The position numbers and the translations under genes were made by a program. A DNA stretch of 64,000 bases from positions 124,001-188,000 of the forward strand of contig NZ_WKKH01000005.1 in the NCBI RefSeq assembly GCF_009674725.1, written 5' to 3'. The first letter of the stretch is position 1, and each line of letters starts with the position of its first letter. The stretch is from Pedobacter petrophilus. GTDB taxonomy: Bacteria; Bacteroidota; Bacteroidia; Sphingobacteriales; Sphingobacteriaceae. Under the pieces are notes generated by a model, which was not told the DNA's origin, made no database searches, and was given only the letters and a program-made list of their open reading frames with translations. Positions 53,288 to 62,745 of this stretch are shown one piece after another.

Positions 53288-54886
53288 TCATTTAACACAA
53301 TTTAACGCTTGTTCGTGTACTTTTGACACTTTGGCTTGCTCAAATTGTTTAAAATTTTCTTCAAACGCATGCGCCAGTTCATATGCTTTTATAAAGTACT
53401 CTTCCTGATTACTCCACATTTTTGATGGGTCTAATATTTCATCCGGAACATTAGGGCAATGTAAAGGAATCATTAATTTAAAAACATGATGCTTTTTATA
53501 ATGCTGATGATCCAGACCTCCGGTTAAAGCTGCTTTAATCATCGCTCTGGTAAAACTTAATTTCATTCGTTTACCAATACCATAAGGTCCGCCGCTCCAG
53601 CCCGTATTTACAAGCCATACATTTACCTCATGTTTTTTCATTTTTTCGCCTAACATTTTAGCATATACAGATGGGTGCAACGGCAGAAATGCTTTTCCAA
53701 AACAGGCAGAAAAGGTGAGTTGAGGCGCTGTAATTCCGGCTTCAGTGCCCGCTACTTTAGCCGTATAACCGCTTAGAAAATGAAACATTGCCTGCTCAAC
53801 ATCTAGCTTTGAAATTGGCGGCAATACGCCAAATGCATCAGCAGTTAAAAAGAAAATGTTTTTTGGAACCGATGCTATTGAAGGTAAAACTGCATTATCG
53901 ATAAATTCAATCGGATAAGCTACCCTTGTGTTTTCTGTTTTATCAACATTTTTATAGTCTACCTGTTGAGTTCCCGGCAAGAAATTAATGTTTTCCAATA
54001 AAGCGCCAAATTTGATGGCCTTAAATATCTGAGGCTCATTTTCTTCAGTCAGCCCCACACATTTCGCATAACATCCTCCTTCAAAATTAAAAACCGAAGC
54101 ATCGCCCCAACCGTGTTCATCATCCCCTATTAAATTACGTTCAGCATCCGCAGACAAGGTTGTTTTACCCGTGCCTGATAGTCCAAAAAAGATAGCCGTA
54201 TCTCCATCTTTCCCAACATTCGCAGCGCAATGCATGGGTAGGACATTCTTATATAACGGAAGAACAAAATTCAAAACAGAGAAGATGCCTTTTTTAATTT
54301 CCCCGGTATAACCTGTCCCTCCAATGAGGATCATTTTACTGGAAAAATTAATGATGGAAAAGTTTTCTTGTCTTGTACCATCAGTAGCAGGATTCGCCAA
54401 AAAACCGGGTGCTGCCATAATCGTCCATTCGGGCTGCTGCCCTAAACTTTCTCGTTCAGGGCGGAGAAAAAGATTATTTGCAAAGAGGTTTTGATAAGCT
54501 GTTTCGGTAATCACCCTAATCGAAATGGCATGAGCAGAATCAGCACAAGCTGAAGAATCACGGACATAGATTTTTTTATCCGAAAGATAAGTAGTCAGCT
54601 TATTGAACAAATGATTAAATTTTTCCGGATTGATTTTGATATTGACATCACCCCAACAAACGGTATCCCCCGTAATATCATCGTAAACAATGAACCTATC
54701 TTTCGGCGATCGGCCTGTGAACTTTCCGGTATCTACCGCCAAAGCTCCTGAGGAAGACAGTACGCCTTCTTTATTTAGTAAAGCTTCATCAATTAACTCC
54801 ATAGGAGATAATTGATACTTAACAATAACATTTCCTCCCAGATTTAGATAGCCTAAATCTGGTGCCTGTAATTTCTTTTTGCTCAT
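53288..54886 (-). CDS. pckA: Phosphoenolpyruvate carboxykinase (ATP)
   Basis: The 532-residue enzyme makes PEP from oxaloacetate with ATP in gluconeogenesis. It has TGRSPKDRFIVYDD, the kinase-1a P-loop GLSGTGKTTLSAD, IGDDEHGWGD (metal site) and the late NTGWSGGPYGIGKRMKL. Full length. TAACTTTG (minus strand, 54909-54916) is a plausible -7 element 22 bp upstream of the ATG; its TTG partner lies at a spacing of 22. Confidence 0.96.
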   Translation of the reverse strand: MSKKKLQAPDLGYLNLGGNVIVKYQLSPMELIDEALLNKEGVLSSSGALAVDTGKFTGRSPKDRFIVYDDITGDTVCWGDVNIKINPEKFNHLFNKLTTYLSDKKIYVRDSSACADSAHAISIRVITETAYQNLFANNLFLRPERESLGQQPEWTIMAAPGFLANPATDGTRQENFSIINFSSKMILIGGTGYTGEIKKGIFSVLNFVLPLYKNVLPMHCAANVGKDGDTAIFFGLSGTGKTTLSADAERNLIGDDEHGWGDASVFNFEGGCYAKCVGLTEENEPQIFKAIKFGALLENINFLPGTQQVDYKNVDKTENTRVAYPIEFIDNAVLPSIASVPKNIFFLTADAFGVLPPISKLDVEQAMFHFLSGYTAKVAGTEAGITAPQLTFSACFGKAFLPLHPSVYAKMLGEKMKKHEVNVWLVNTGWSGGPYGIGKRMKLSFTRAMIKAALTGGLDHQHYKKHHVFKLMIPLHCPNVPDEILDPSKMWSNQEEYFIKAYELAHAFEENFKQFEQAKVSKVHEQALNCVK

Positions 54887-55259
54887 AAATAATATTTAGT
54901 TAGTGAGGCAAAGTTAAACAGTTATCTATCAGAAAAACCAACATTTAAGCCAAAATATTTACATATTGTAGCAAATACACTATAAATATCTAATTGAAAT
55001 TCAAATAGTTATATTCATTATAGAAAAAATAAAAAAACAGAAAAAATACACTAAGCCTTTAATTGAAAGAGAAGTTTCTTTCATCAACTGTAATTTGTTA
55101 TCTATGATCAGGAATTGAAAATTAATACATCGCTGAGATAGCGGAAGAAGAATACTTAATAGCTTATATTTAAGTATTGGGAGCTGAAAGACAACTTTGA
55201 ATTTGCTTCCAAAGTTGCTTCTGTTATACTTTATGTGAGTGTGGAAACTGAGAAGTGAA
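54887..55259. other. Gene-free spacer between pckA and the SUI1-like gene
   Basis: The 373 bp hold the pckA promoter region and two inverted repeats: AATACTTAA/TTAAGTATT (55151-55178) and CAACTTTG/CAAAGTTG (55192-55217). The latter may end SUI1-gene transcription. No coding frame is seen. Confidence 0.5.
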
Positions 55260-55610
55260 TTAACCGCCAGCTTTTTTAACCTTGTAACCGTCTTTTTGAA
55301 GAATAGCCATTACCTTATCCCGAACATCTCCCTGAATCATAATTTCGCCTTCTTTTACGGAACCGCCAACACCGCATTTGGTTTTAAGCATTTTCCCCAG
55401 AATGTCGAGATCTTCTGTTCGTCCTTTAAAACCTGTAATTAAGGTAACTGCTTTTCCGCCCCGGTTCTTCTTATCCAGCATTACCCTTAAATCCTGATGA
55501 TTATTTGGTGAGGTGACAGTATCATCAACCTCTTCATGATATTCGAAATCAGGATTTGTTGAAAACATAATTCCTCCCAGATCGCTCAAGCTATTTTTTT
55601 TAGGTTTCAT
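55260..55610 (-). CDS. SUI1/YciH-like translation factor
   Basis: The 116-residue protein ends in a SUI1 (eIF1-like) domain: RGGKAVTLITGFKGRTEDL, KTKCGVGGSVKEGEIMIQGDVRD and MAILQKDGYKVKKAGG. E. coli YciH, the same family, can influence start-site choice on the ribosome. The N-terminal 45 residues are variable. Downstream of the lipid kinase gene by 37 bp, it may be co-transcribed. Confidence 0.9.
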   Translation of the reverse strand: MKPKKNSLSDLGGIMFSTNPDFEYHEEVDDTVTSPNNHQDLRVMLDKKNRGGKAVTLITGFKGRTEDLDILGKMLKTKCGVGGSVKEGEIMIQGDVRDKVMAILQKDGYKVKKAGG

Positions 55611-55647
55611 AATCCAAAGATAAAGGAAATTGTGAATCAGAAATAAT

Positions 55648-56529
55648 CTAAGGTACGATAACGGATAACGATAGCGGATTAATCGAGGCTTCTATGGTTA
55701 TGCCCATTTGCAAAGGTTCGCCGTCTACATGAACAGCACCTGCCTTTTCCCTGGTAATCAGAATATTTTTTCCTTTAATAATTTCAATCATCTCTGATGT
55801 TTCTGCCTTCCCTTTGAGCATTACGTAGCCCAACATTGGCAGCTTCAGTAAACTAAAGGGTTTGATGATACAAACATCCAGCAAACCATCCTTAACAGAA
55901 GCTCCGGGCGCAATAAAAACATCATTACCATATTGTGAAGAATTGGCTACAGTAACAGCAAAAGCTGCTCTGGAAATTTCTTTTCCATCAATATTGATAA
56001 TATATTTTTGAGCACGATAGCCAAATACTTCCTTTAACCCAAGTTTTACATAGCCGGCTAATCCTCTCTTCTTATCACTGGAGAACACCGCACTTAAATG
56101 AGCATCAAAACCCATTCCGGCCAAATTAAAAAAGCTCTTGTTATTGAACGTCGCTGTGTCTATTTTCTCCGTTTTTAAGCGGTTGATCGTTAAAATGGCA
56201 TATCGAAGATTTTTCGGAACCTGAAGAAACCGGGCAAGGCCGTTTCCTGAACCCAAGGGCAGAATCCCCAGAATTTTATTATGCTGAAGCACCTTTGTAG
56301 CCACTTCATTTATGGTTCCATCGCCTCCTGCGGCAATAATAATATCGAAATTTTTATTTGCTGCTTCATCAGCCAATTCTGAGGCATGGCCAACATATTC
56401 CGTAAATACAAATTTTGCATTAAATTTTTCTTTATCGAGATATTTATCGATAAAATCCGGAATCCGTAATTTCCCTTTTCCACCGGAAATTGGGTTGATG
56501 ATAAAAAGTATATTGAGCTTTGTGTGCAA
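55648..56529 (-). CDS. Diacylglycerol/lipid kinase family protein (YegS-like)
   Basis: I chose the TTG at 56529 (about 293 residues, LHTKLNILFIINP). A frame reaching 56655 would run into the metK leader on the other strand and adds a non-homologous tail. No ATG is available near the domain start, so the start is uncertain. DAGK motifs: INPISGGKGK (phosphate loop), AAGGDGTINEVATKV (catalytic), LPLGSGNGLARFL, and a late DGLLDVCII and HVDGEPLQM. It phosphorylates a lipid; the substrate is unknown. Confidence 0.88.
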   Translation of the reverse strand: MHTKLNILFIINPISGGKGKLRIPDFIDKYLDKEKFNAKFVFTEYVGHASELADEAANKNFDIIIAAGGDGTINEVATKVLQHNKILGILPLGSGNGLARFLQVPKNLRYAILTINRLKTEKIDTATFNNKSFFNLAGMGFDAHLSAVFSSDKKRGLAGYVKLGLKEVFGYRAQKYIINIDGKEISRAAFAVTVANSSQYGNDVFIAPGASVKDGLLDVCIIKPFSLLKLPMLGYVMLKGKAETSEMIEIIKGKNILITREKAGAVHVDGEPLQMGITIEASINPLSLSVIVP

Positions 56530-56586
56530 AACGTAAAGAATGAGGGTACAAAATAATCTATAATTTTCGAAATAAAGAAAATATGC

Positions 56587-56594
56587 TAATTTTG
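56587..56594 (+). promoter_or_regulatory. Candidate metK -7 promoter element
   Basis: TAATTTTG matches TAnnTTTG exactly and ends 13 bp before the riboswitch-like fold at 56608, a fit for a transcript starting just ahead of it. The -33 part (TTTTCG near 56564) is weak. Confidence 0.5.
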
Positions 56595-56607
56595 TCGCAT
56601 TATTATA

Positions 56608-56680
56608 GTGGACCGATTTGCTATTCCGAACATATTCGGAACGGATTGCAACCACTTAAAAAAAAGTGCTAATACCTCCT
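56608..56680 (+). promoter_or_regulatory. SAM-II (SAM-alpha) type riboswitch upstream of metK
   Basis: The pattern GTGG (56608-56611)...GATTTG...GATTGCAACCAC (P1 closing at 56652-56655), then an A-rich stretch and AGTGCTAA (56665-56672) matches the SAM-II consensus as I know it. That is a GUGG/CCAC stem with a GAUUUG loop and a 3' pseudoknot strand with GCUAA. An extra hairpin TTCCGAA-cata-TTCGGAA (56624-56641) is inserted in the P1 loop. It lies in a 155-base leader of metK, where SAM sensing would shut off SAM synthesis. Confidence 0.8.
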
Positions 56681-56753
56681 CCAATCATTTACAACCTGTT
56701 TCCAGGGGTCGTTGGCGCTTTATAAATGTTTATTTATCATTAAAATTTAATAG

Positions 56754-58004
56754 ATGTCGTATTTATTTACATCAGAATCTGTATCTGAAGGCCACCCAGA
56801 CAAAATTGCCGATCAAATTTCGGATGCGTTAATTGATAATTTTTTAGCTTTTGATCCGGAATCAAAAGTGGCCTGCGAAACTTTAGTAACTACCGGACAG
56901 GTAATTTTAGCTGGTGAAGTAAAATCTAAAACTTATTTAGATGTACAGCAAATTGCCCGTGATGTAATTAAGAAAATTGGTTACACTAAAAGTGAATATA
57001 TGTTTGAGGCTAACTCTTGTGGTATTTTATCGGCCATACATGAACAGTCTCAGGATATCAATCAAGGTGTAGACAGAAGCAATAAAGAGGAACAAGGTGC
57101 GGGTGATCAGGGAATGATGTTTGGTTATGCTACGAACGAAACCGAAGACTACATGCCGCTGGCTTTGAATCTTTCTCACAAATTATTACAGGAACTTGCT
57201 GTTTTAAGACGCGAAAACGACGAAATTAAATATCTGCGTCCGGATGCGAAAAGCCAGGTTACTTTAGAATACGATGACTATAATAAACCCGTTCGCATTG
57301 ATGCAATTGTAATCTCAACCCAACATGATGATTTTGATGAAGAAGCTACCATGCTTGCAAAAATCAAAACCGATTTAGTAGAGATTTTGATTCCAAGAAT
57401 TATTAGGAGTAATCCACAATATGCTCATTTATTCAACGATAAAATTGAATACCACATTAATCCAACTGGTAAATTCGTAATCGGCGGGCCACATGGCGAC
57501 ACTGGTTTAACTGGCAGAAAAATTATTGTTGATACTTACGGTGGAAAAGGTGCACACGGTGGTGGTGCCTTCTCTGGTAAAGATCCAAGTAAGGTAGATA
57601 GAAGCGCTGCATATGCTACCCGCCACATTGCAAAGAATTTAGTGGCTGCCGGCATTGCTGATGAAATTTTAGTTCAGGTATCTTACGCTATTGGTGTTGC
57701 AAAGCCAATGGGTATTTATATCAATACTTATGGAACGGGCAAAGTAGGTAAAACTGATGGTGAGATTGCTAAAATAGTGGAGTCTCTTTTTGACATGCGC
57801 CCTTATTTTATCGAACAACGTTTAAAATTGAGAAATCCAATTTATAGCGAAACAGCTGCTTATGGGCACATGGGTAGAACTCCGGAAACGGTAACTAAAA
57901 CTTTCAGAACACCGAATGGTGAAGAAAAAACCGTTACGGTTGAATTATTTACCTGGGAAAAATTGGATTTTGTAGATAAAGTGAAGTCTGCTTTCCAACT
58001 ATAA
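56754..58004 (+). CDS. metK: S-adenosylmethionine synthetase
   Basis: The 416-residue enzyme makes SAM from methionine and ATP. It starts with [19 protein letters not shown] (ATP-binding His), with [48 protein letters not shown] and an ending typical of the family (FELTWEK-like [11 protein letters not shown]). The likely leader riboswitch senses its own product. Confidence 0.97.
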   Translation: MSYLFTSESVSEGHPDKIADQISDALIDNFLAFDPESKVACETLVTTGQVILAGEVKSKTYLDVQQIARDVIKKIGYTKSEYMFEANSCGILSAIHEQSQDINQGVDRSNKEEQGAGDQGMMFGYATNETEDYMPLALNLSHKLLQELAVLRRENDEIKYLRPDAKSQVTLEYDDYNKPVRIDAIVISTQHDDFDEEATMLAKIKTDLVEILIPRIIRSNPQYAHLFNDKIEYHINPTGKFVIGGPHGDTGLTGRKIIVDTYGGKGAHGGGAFSGKDPSKVDRSAAYATRHIAKNLVAAGIADEILVQVSYAIGVAKPMGIYINTYGTGKVGKTDGEIAKIVESLFDMRPYFIEQRLKLRNPIYSETAAYGHMGRTPETVTKTFRTPNGEEKTVTVELFTWEKLDFVDKVKSAFQL

Positions 58005-58021
58005 AATCTTCCATCATTAAT

Positions 58022-58056
58022 AAAAGGGCTTTGCAAATACTGCAAAGCCCTTTTTA
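58022..58056. terminator. Bidirectional terminator after metK
   Basis: AAAAGGGCTTTGCA and TGCAAAGCCCTTTT give a 14-bp stem with a five-base loop; it serves metK and the convergent ExbD gene. Confidence 0.92.
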
Positions 58057-58064
58057 TTTGTAGA

Positions 58065-58595
58065 CTACAATTTGTTGGTCTTTAAGAAACTGATTTCTTC
58101 AGGTAAGATGTTCTCATCATCAATAGTGTATGATTTAATACCAGCTATTTTCATTTCATCAATCAAATCTACATAATCCTGAAATCTGGAGGTAGCTGTT
58201 GGTTTAATGATTACCAGCATATACTTTGAAGCATTGTTGTGATTGGCCCTGGCCACTTTAGCCTGGTTGGCATTAATCGCTTTTTGAATATCTTTTACAG
58301 CAGTCATGTTCATTTTCGCATCTTGTGCTGTACCCATGTACTCAACTGCCTGATGGTCTTTTCCAAGTAAAACTGTCATTGTTCTGGAAGCAGGATAATC
58401 CATACTACAGGCTTCACAATGATCTGGCTTTGCTACGTCGGCAGCATTTAGGTTACTGAGTGATGTAGTAAGCATAAAAAATGTTGTTAATAAAAACATG
58501 AGATCAACCATAGCAGTCAGGTCTACTCTTGGTGCTGTTTTTTTGGTTCTGCCTTTCACGGCCTTGCCGCTTGAAGCTTCGTTTAATGTTGCCAT
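58065..58595 (-). CDS. Stand-alone ExbD/TolR family protein
   Basis: The 176-residue protein has RVDLTAMVDLMFLLTTFF (single span with the Asp), a short Cys-containing insert HCEACSMDYPASRT and a C-terminal DDENILPEEISFL. It resembles the second ExbD of the TonB operon. No exbB or tonB lies beside it. It may join the ExbB from 52 kb or another motor. Confidence 0.9.
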   Translation of the reverse strand: MATLNEASSGKAVKGRTKKTAPRVDLTAMVDLMFLLTTFFMLTTSLSNLNAADVAKPDHCEACSMDYPASRTMTVLLGKDHQAVEYMGTAQDAKMNMTAVKDIQKAINANQAKVARANHNNASKYMLVIIKPTATSRFQDYVDLIDEMKIAGIKSYTIDDENILPEEISFLKTNKL

Positions 58596-58685
58596 ATTTT
58601 AGGTTTTAAAACATGATGACAACCTAAACCAAATTGCATAAAAAAGGCGATTAAATCCTAACCGCCTCAAAATAATTTTTAAATT

Positions 58686-59216
58686 TTATTTTGCAGATTC
58701 AATCACTCCGCAACCTACTCTTGGACCAGAATTTCCGGTCGGCTGTGTTTTGTAATCATCTGTTCCGTCATGAACAATAATTCCTCTTCCTATAATATTT
58801 TTTACGTCGCCATCTTGCACACTCCACCTATCCGTAGTAATGGATACTTCTCCTTCACCTTTTGAATCAAGCTTGATGTTTCCAATGTCTCCACTATGAA
58901 AAGCGCCAGAATCCCATTTTCCATGATCTTCTTTTGTTGGATTCCAGTGTCCGTGGGTATTTTCTCCCATATCCCCGCAATCGCCATGCTCATGAAAATG
59001 AACTGCTACATTGCTATCCGCTCTGGCTGCGAATTTTAATTTTAAATCCATTTTTATTTTACCATCACTCAGTCCATAAAACTTAACTGTTCCAATGCTT
59101 TTTGATGGGTCTGCAGTTTCAGAAAGGTTAGCAGACGCAAGTTCTGTTTCTTTTTGTGAGCAAGCACTCATTAATGCGATGCCGGCAATGGCCATGCCCA
59201 GAAGATATTTTTTCAT
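58686..59216 (-). CDS. sodC: Cu/Zn superoxide dismutase lipoprotein
   Basis: The 176-residue protein has a lipobox ALMSAC (Cys19). The copper and zinc ligands are in VHFHEHGDCGD, HGHWNPTKEDHGKWDSGAFHSGDIGN, and GRGIIVHDGTDDY; the final Arg is in GNSGPRVGCGVI. It would convert superoxide to oxygen and peroxide in the periplasm or at the outer surface. All canonical residues appear present. Confidence 0.93.
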   Translation of the reverse strand: MKKYLLGMAIAGIALMSACSQKETELASANLSETADPSKSIGTVKFYGLSDGKIKMDLKLKFAARADSNVAVHFHEHGDCGDMGENTHGHWNPTKEDHGKWDSGAFHSGDIGNIKLDSKGEGEVSITTDRWSVQDGDVKNIIGRGIIVHDGTDDYKTQPTGNSGPRVGCGVIESAK

Positions 59217-59336
59217 ACAATTTAAATTTAGTTAATTAGGAAACAGATTGATAATCATTTAGTTTGACATTAAGCGAAACACACAAAAACCATTTCAACC
59301 ATTAGGTGTTTATTAAGTACGTAAAATCATATAACT

Positions 59337-59684
59337 ATGGAACATCCAATTGCAATGAATACTTTAAGTCAGATTTTAGAGAAATTAAGACTGAAAGGAA
59401 AAGATAATGAATTGAAGATGACCGATCACGGTAAGATGCAAAGTAAATCGCTCGACAAAATTTATAAGCCTGAGGATTTGACAATTGTAAAAACCTATCG
59501 TTTTGAAGGTGATTCTGATCCTGGAGACAATTCTGTTTTGTATCTGGTTGAAGATTCAGATAAAAATATTGGATATATGTTAGATGCATATGGCATTTAT
59601 TCAGACAATATTGGTTCTGGCTTTGACGATTTCCTTAAAAAAATCCCAACTGAAAATAGGGATGAGCAAGAGCTGTTTTGCTAA
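59337..59684 (+). CDS. Conserved hypothetical, often misnamed 'PRPP synthetase'
   Basis: The 115-residue acidic protein has VKTYRFEGDSDPGDNSVLYLVEDS and IGYMLDAYGIYSDN, which match a small Bacteroidota family. Database entries of this family carry the name phosphoribosylpyrophosphate synthetase, but the PRPP loop and length (over 300 residues) of that enzyme are absent. No signal peptide or membrane span. The function is unknown. Confidence 0.7.
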   Translation: MEHPIAMNTLSQILEKLRLKGKDNELKMTDHGKMQSKSLDKIYKPEDLTIVKTYRFEGDSDPGDNSVLYLVEDSDKNIGYMLDAYGIYSDNIGSGFDDFLKKIPTENRDEQELFC

Positions 59685-59817
59685 TAAAACAAAAGTTATT
59701 TAAAAGGCATGGATTAAATCCATGCCTTTTTTGGTTTATAACAGAATCGCCATAAAAATACTTCTCGCTATTTCTACTCTTAGAAATATGTACTTTCGCG
59801 CCTCGTTTCCGAGATGA

Positions 59818-60669
59818 ATGAAAATTAAATTAAATATCCCACCCATTCCGGCAGTTATAATTGCCATTATAAGCGTACAATGTGGCGCAGCAATTGCTAA
59901 AGGGCTCTTCCCTGAAATAGGTGCAGCGGCTACGGCATCGCTCAGAATTGGTTTATCTGCTGTAATTCTGTTGATTGCTTTCCGCCCCAATATGTTAAAG
60001 CTAAATGCCAGGCAATGGAAATATGTGATTTTATATGGCGTTTCTTTAGGAATGATGAATATGGTTTTTTATCTGGCCATATCACGGATTCCCGTTGGCT
60101 TAGGCGTAACCCTTGAATTTGTTGGCCCACTAATTCTGGCAATTTTTGGGTCCAGGCGAACAATAGATTTCATTTGGGTTACCCTATCTGTTATTGGTAT
60201 TGCTTTAATTGCACCCTGGAATAGCAAGGGGCTGGATATTTCCGGAGTTTTATTGGCATTACTTGCTGGTGTATTCTGGGCAGCTTATATTATACTGGGC
60301 GGGAGAATATCAAAAATTATGAAAGGTGGAGAGGCTGTTTCGGTTGGAATGTTGATTGCTACAATTATTATTTTACCGTTTGGCATTTTAAGCGGTGGTT
60401 TACACCATTTAGATGCAAAATTATTGGGACTGGGAGCCGCACTTGCTTTACTCTCGAGTGCAATTCCCTTCACATTAGAGATTGGAGCACTGAAGCAATT
60501 ACCCGCCAAAACATTTAGTATACTGATGAGTCTGGAACCTGCAATGGCATCAGTAGCTGCTTTTGTTTTTTTGCAGGAATACCTTTCGGTTACGGAATGT
60601 ATTGCAGTAGGTTGTGTGGTAGTTGCATCTGCAGGTTCTTCATTTACAGCAAGGAGAAATAAAGTCTAG
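59818..60669 (+). CDS. EamA family transporter, RhtA-like exporter
   Basis: The 283-residue protein has ten spans in two EamA repeats (about 10-135 and 145-280). YLAISRIPVGLGVTLEFVGPLILAI and LPAKTFSILMSLEPAMASVAAF resemble the RhtA threonine/homoserine exporter subgroup. It likely exports amino acids or similar metabolites. It is alone, not part of the downstream T6SS cargo island on the opposite strand. Confidence 0.85.
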   Translation: MKIKLNIPPIPAVIIAIISVQCGAAIAKGLFPEIGAAATASLRIGLSAVILLIAFRPNMLKLNARQWKYVILYGVSLGMMNMVFYLAISRIPVGLGVTLEFVGPLILAIFGSRRTIDFIWVTLSVIGIALIAPWNSKGLDISGVLLALLAGVFWAAYIILGGRISKIMKGGEAVSVGMLIATIIILPFGILSGGLHHLDAKLLGLGAALALLSSAIPFTLEIGALKQLPAKTFSILMSLEPAMASVAAFVFLQEYLSVTECIAVGCVVVASAGSSFTARRNKV

Positions 60670-60724
60670 TCTATTTTTTATTCATCAAGGGAAACCATTC
60701 AGATACAAATCAAAACAATAGCGA

Positions 60725-61315
60725 CTACTTAACAGGCCACTTTCCATAGGTAGAAAGCATTTTAAATTTGCCGTTAACTTTACCAAAAATGAAGCTAAAG
60801 TAACTTTCAGCCTGGGTATTTGCTTCCGGATATTGCATGTAAACTTCGTACATTTTACTACCTGAATCTGTTAGTTTCCTCAGTGACTGATAATAAATCT
60901 CATCTGTTTTATTATCAATTTCGGAGAGATTATCTTCTTTACATTGAGGTAAAATTCTTAAAACATCTGCATTAAAGATGGTGGTTTTATAATTATTAAA
61001 TTCTGCCGCACCGATTGGGTCTATAGGAATACCTACACCATTAGCCACTTCTTTATGGCTGGTATAGAATGGAAAATTCAACAATGAAACAACCTTATTT
61101 AAGTTCTTATTTTTAAGGTTGCCCTTTAAATTTTCAAGCAGCTTCCTAAACTCCTGTTCGTCATTTACATTTTTAGGAATTTCTTTCGATACCGAAATTT
61201 TTACAGGCTTATCACTTGCGTAATTTTCTTTAGCCTGGCTTTGTCCATTTTCAGTAGTGCAACAGATTAAGAAAGGCAAGACAATTAATATGTTTAAAAT
61301 TCTAACTGCTTTCAT
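60725..61315 (-). CDS. Putative T6SS immunity lipoprotein
   Basis: The 196-residue protein has a signal peptide with a Bacteroidota-type lipobox (LICC, lipidated Cys at 18 or 19). The mature part is soluble and acidic, with no family I recognise (VVSLLNFPFYTSHKEVANG; YFSFIFGKVNGKFKMLSTYGKWP). Its ATG lies 3 bp after the stop of a lysozyme-like gene and on the same strand, downstream of two hcp genes. A periplasm-facing lipoprotein there fits an immunity protein that blocks the muramidase. This is inference from layout and location. Confidence 0.6.
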   Translation of the reverse strand: MKAVRILNILIVLPFLICCTTENGQSQAKENYASDKPVKISVSKEIPKNVNDEQEFRKLLENLKGNLKNKNLNKVVSLLNFPFYTSHKEVANGVGIPIDPIGAAEFNNYKTTIFNADVLRILPQCKEDNLSEIDNKTDEIYYQSLRKLTDSGSKMYEVYMQYPEANTQAESYFSFIFGKVNGKFKMLSTYGKWPVK

Positions 61316-61318
61316 ATT

Positions 61319-62098
61319 TTAGTGCCTTGGTATATAGATTAAAATACGCTGCTCCATTCTTTTTAATATTACCGCTGCTCCCATTTGTTTTGATACCGAT
61401 TCTGCGTCAAACTTCCCATCAGCAACATATTTCCCTTTCTCATACTGATTGGAATAACTCCATAAATACGGCGAATTTATACTGTGGTATTTGAAATAAC
61501 CAAATCCATTATAAGCTTCCAGTTTGCGTAAAACAGTTGGTAAGTTCCAATTTGTTATTTCATTAAATTTCATGAGTTTCAGGGCATCAACTGCACTTTC
61601 TTCGAAAGTAAAAGGTGGCCCGTGACCAACTTTCGGCCTATTTGCCGGTACTCGAATGGTATAGCCAGATAACGGATCTCCATTATGCAAATGCTTTTTA
61701 AAATCGAAACTACATTCCAGGTAGTGTGCACATGCAATAAAATACCATGGGATTTTGGACGACCCCATTACAACGTTATTGAATGAATTTTCAAAAGAGT
61801 TGGTTTGAAAACCACTGAAAAGCGTACTTGCCGGCTTAAGCTGATCAGAAAATAGCGCAGGTTGAAATATTGAGTTAGACCCAAAAGCAGACGCTATCGG
61901 TTTTATCAATAAGTTCCCGGCAACATCATTAGAAATATCGGTATAACGATTTCTATTAGAGGTGATATGATCATCTATTACCTTATCAATTGTTCCTGTT
62001 TTAGTTGGATCAATAACACAGTCATCAAACATCTTAATGTATTCGAGATCTGTGGGCTGAGATGGCTTAACTATTTTTATTGTCTTCGTTTTTTTCAT
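61319..62098 (-). CDS. Lysozyme-like T6SS cargo effector (putative)
   Basis: From the ATG at 62098 it has 259 residues (an earlier ATG at 62116 adds six). There is no signal peptide. Residues about 117-141 (IPWYFIACAHYLECSFDF then HLHNGDPL) and 165-173 (FEESAVDAL), plus GFGYFKYHSINSPYLWSYSN and YVADGKFDAESVSKQMGAAV, match a lysozyme-like family seen in cyanobacteria and rhizobia. The Glu in YLEC (about 128) would be catalytic. It likely cuts peptidoglycan in a neighbour's periplasm after Hcp-loaded delivery. The fold call is moderate; the delivery role is inferred. Confidence 0.65.
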   Translation of the reverse strand: MKKTKTIKIVKPSQPTDLEYIKMFDDCVIDPTKTGTIDKVIDDHITSNRNRYTDISNDVAGNLLIKPIASAFGSNSIFQPALFSDQLKPASTLFSGFQTNSFENSFNNVVMGSSKIPWYFIACAHYLECSFDFKKHLHNGDPLSGYTIRVPANRPKVGHGPPFTFEESAVDALKLMKFNEITNWNLPTVLRKLEAYNGFGYFKYHSINSPYLWSYSNQYEKGKYVADGKFDAESVSKQMGAAVILKRMEQRILIYIPRH

Positions 62099-62201
62099 AG
62101 GTAAACAGTAATACAATAAGCAATTGCAATGCGCGAAATAGTATTTGCAATGTAACTACTTCAGGCAGTAGCGGAACCTGCTGCCTGAAGTGTATATAAA
62201 A

Positions 62202-62597
62202 TTAGGCTTTTGGCCAGTCATTTTCATGTTCTGCATTACCCAATTTGAGTTTACGGGCTGAAACTACGAAAGTAAGGGTCATTGGAGTATTGTCATTTAC
62301 GGCAATCCCTTCACTATATTGAATGATATAACCATCTTCGAAAGTAAGTTCTTTCATTTTGGCATCTTCTTCGCCTTTTTTGAAAGTAATTGTTCCTGCC
62401 TGTGGTTTATATTGGTTATTTACCATTGATTCGATTACCGAAGTATCTTCTGTTGATTCGATTTCAATGTTAATGGTCCCACCATATACGCCTGAGGATG
62501 GACGGCCTTTCGCGTCTACATCTCTGTTTAATGAAAAGCTGCACTGCAGAACATCAAATTCCTTTGAACCTAATGTTAATCTGGTTTTAAATGCCAT
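62202..62597 (-). CDS. tssD: Hcp/TssD type VI secretion tube protein (copy 1)
   Basis: The 131-residue protein starts MAFKTRLTLGSKEFDVLQC and carries LNRDVDAKGRPSSGVYGGTI and ARKLKLGNAEH, matching Bacteroidota TssD (Hcp) proteins. Hcp stacks into the tube that carries effectors. It lies 104 bp upstream of the effector gene and downstream of the second copy. The two Hcp proteins are about three quarters identical by eye and have the same length. Confidence 0.93.
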   Translation of the reverse strand: MAFKTRLTLGSKEFDVLQCSFSLNRDVDAKGRPSSGVYGGTINIEIESTEDTSVIESMVNNQYKPQAGTITFKKGEEDAKMKELTFEDGYIIQYSEGIAVNDNTPMTLTFVVSARKLKLGNAEHENDWPKA

Positions 62598-62745
62598 TGT
62601 TGTAAGTTTTTAATTAAAAGATGAATAATTTGGAACGTGGCGCTTTGAGGTTGGCGTTGGGGAGATTATGGGGGTTATGCTTGGTGTTTAATTACCTTAT
62701 GCCCTACAACCCTTAAACCTCCAACCTTTCTGTCCTCTACTCCAA

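Noticed and set aside
56530-56655. N-terminal extension of the lipid kinase
   Set aside because: It overlaps the metK promoter and riboswitch region and adds residues without DAGK homology.
59337-59684. Phosphoribosylpyrophosphate synthetase
   Set aside because: The database-style name does not fit: 115 residues, no PRPP-binding loop, no catalytic flexible loop.
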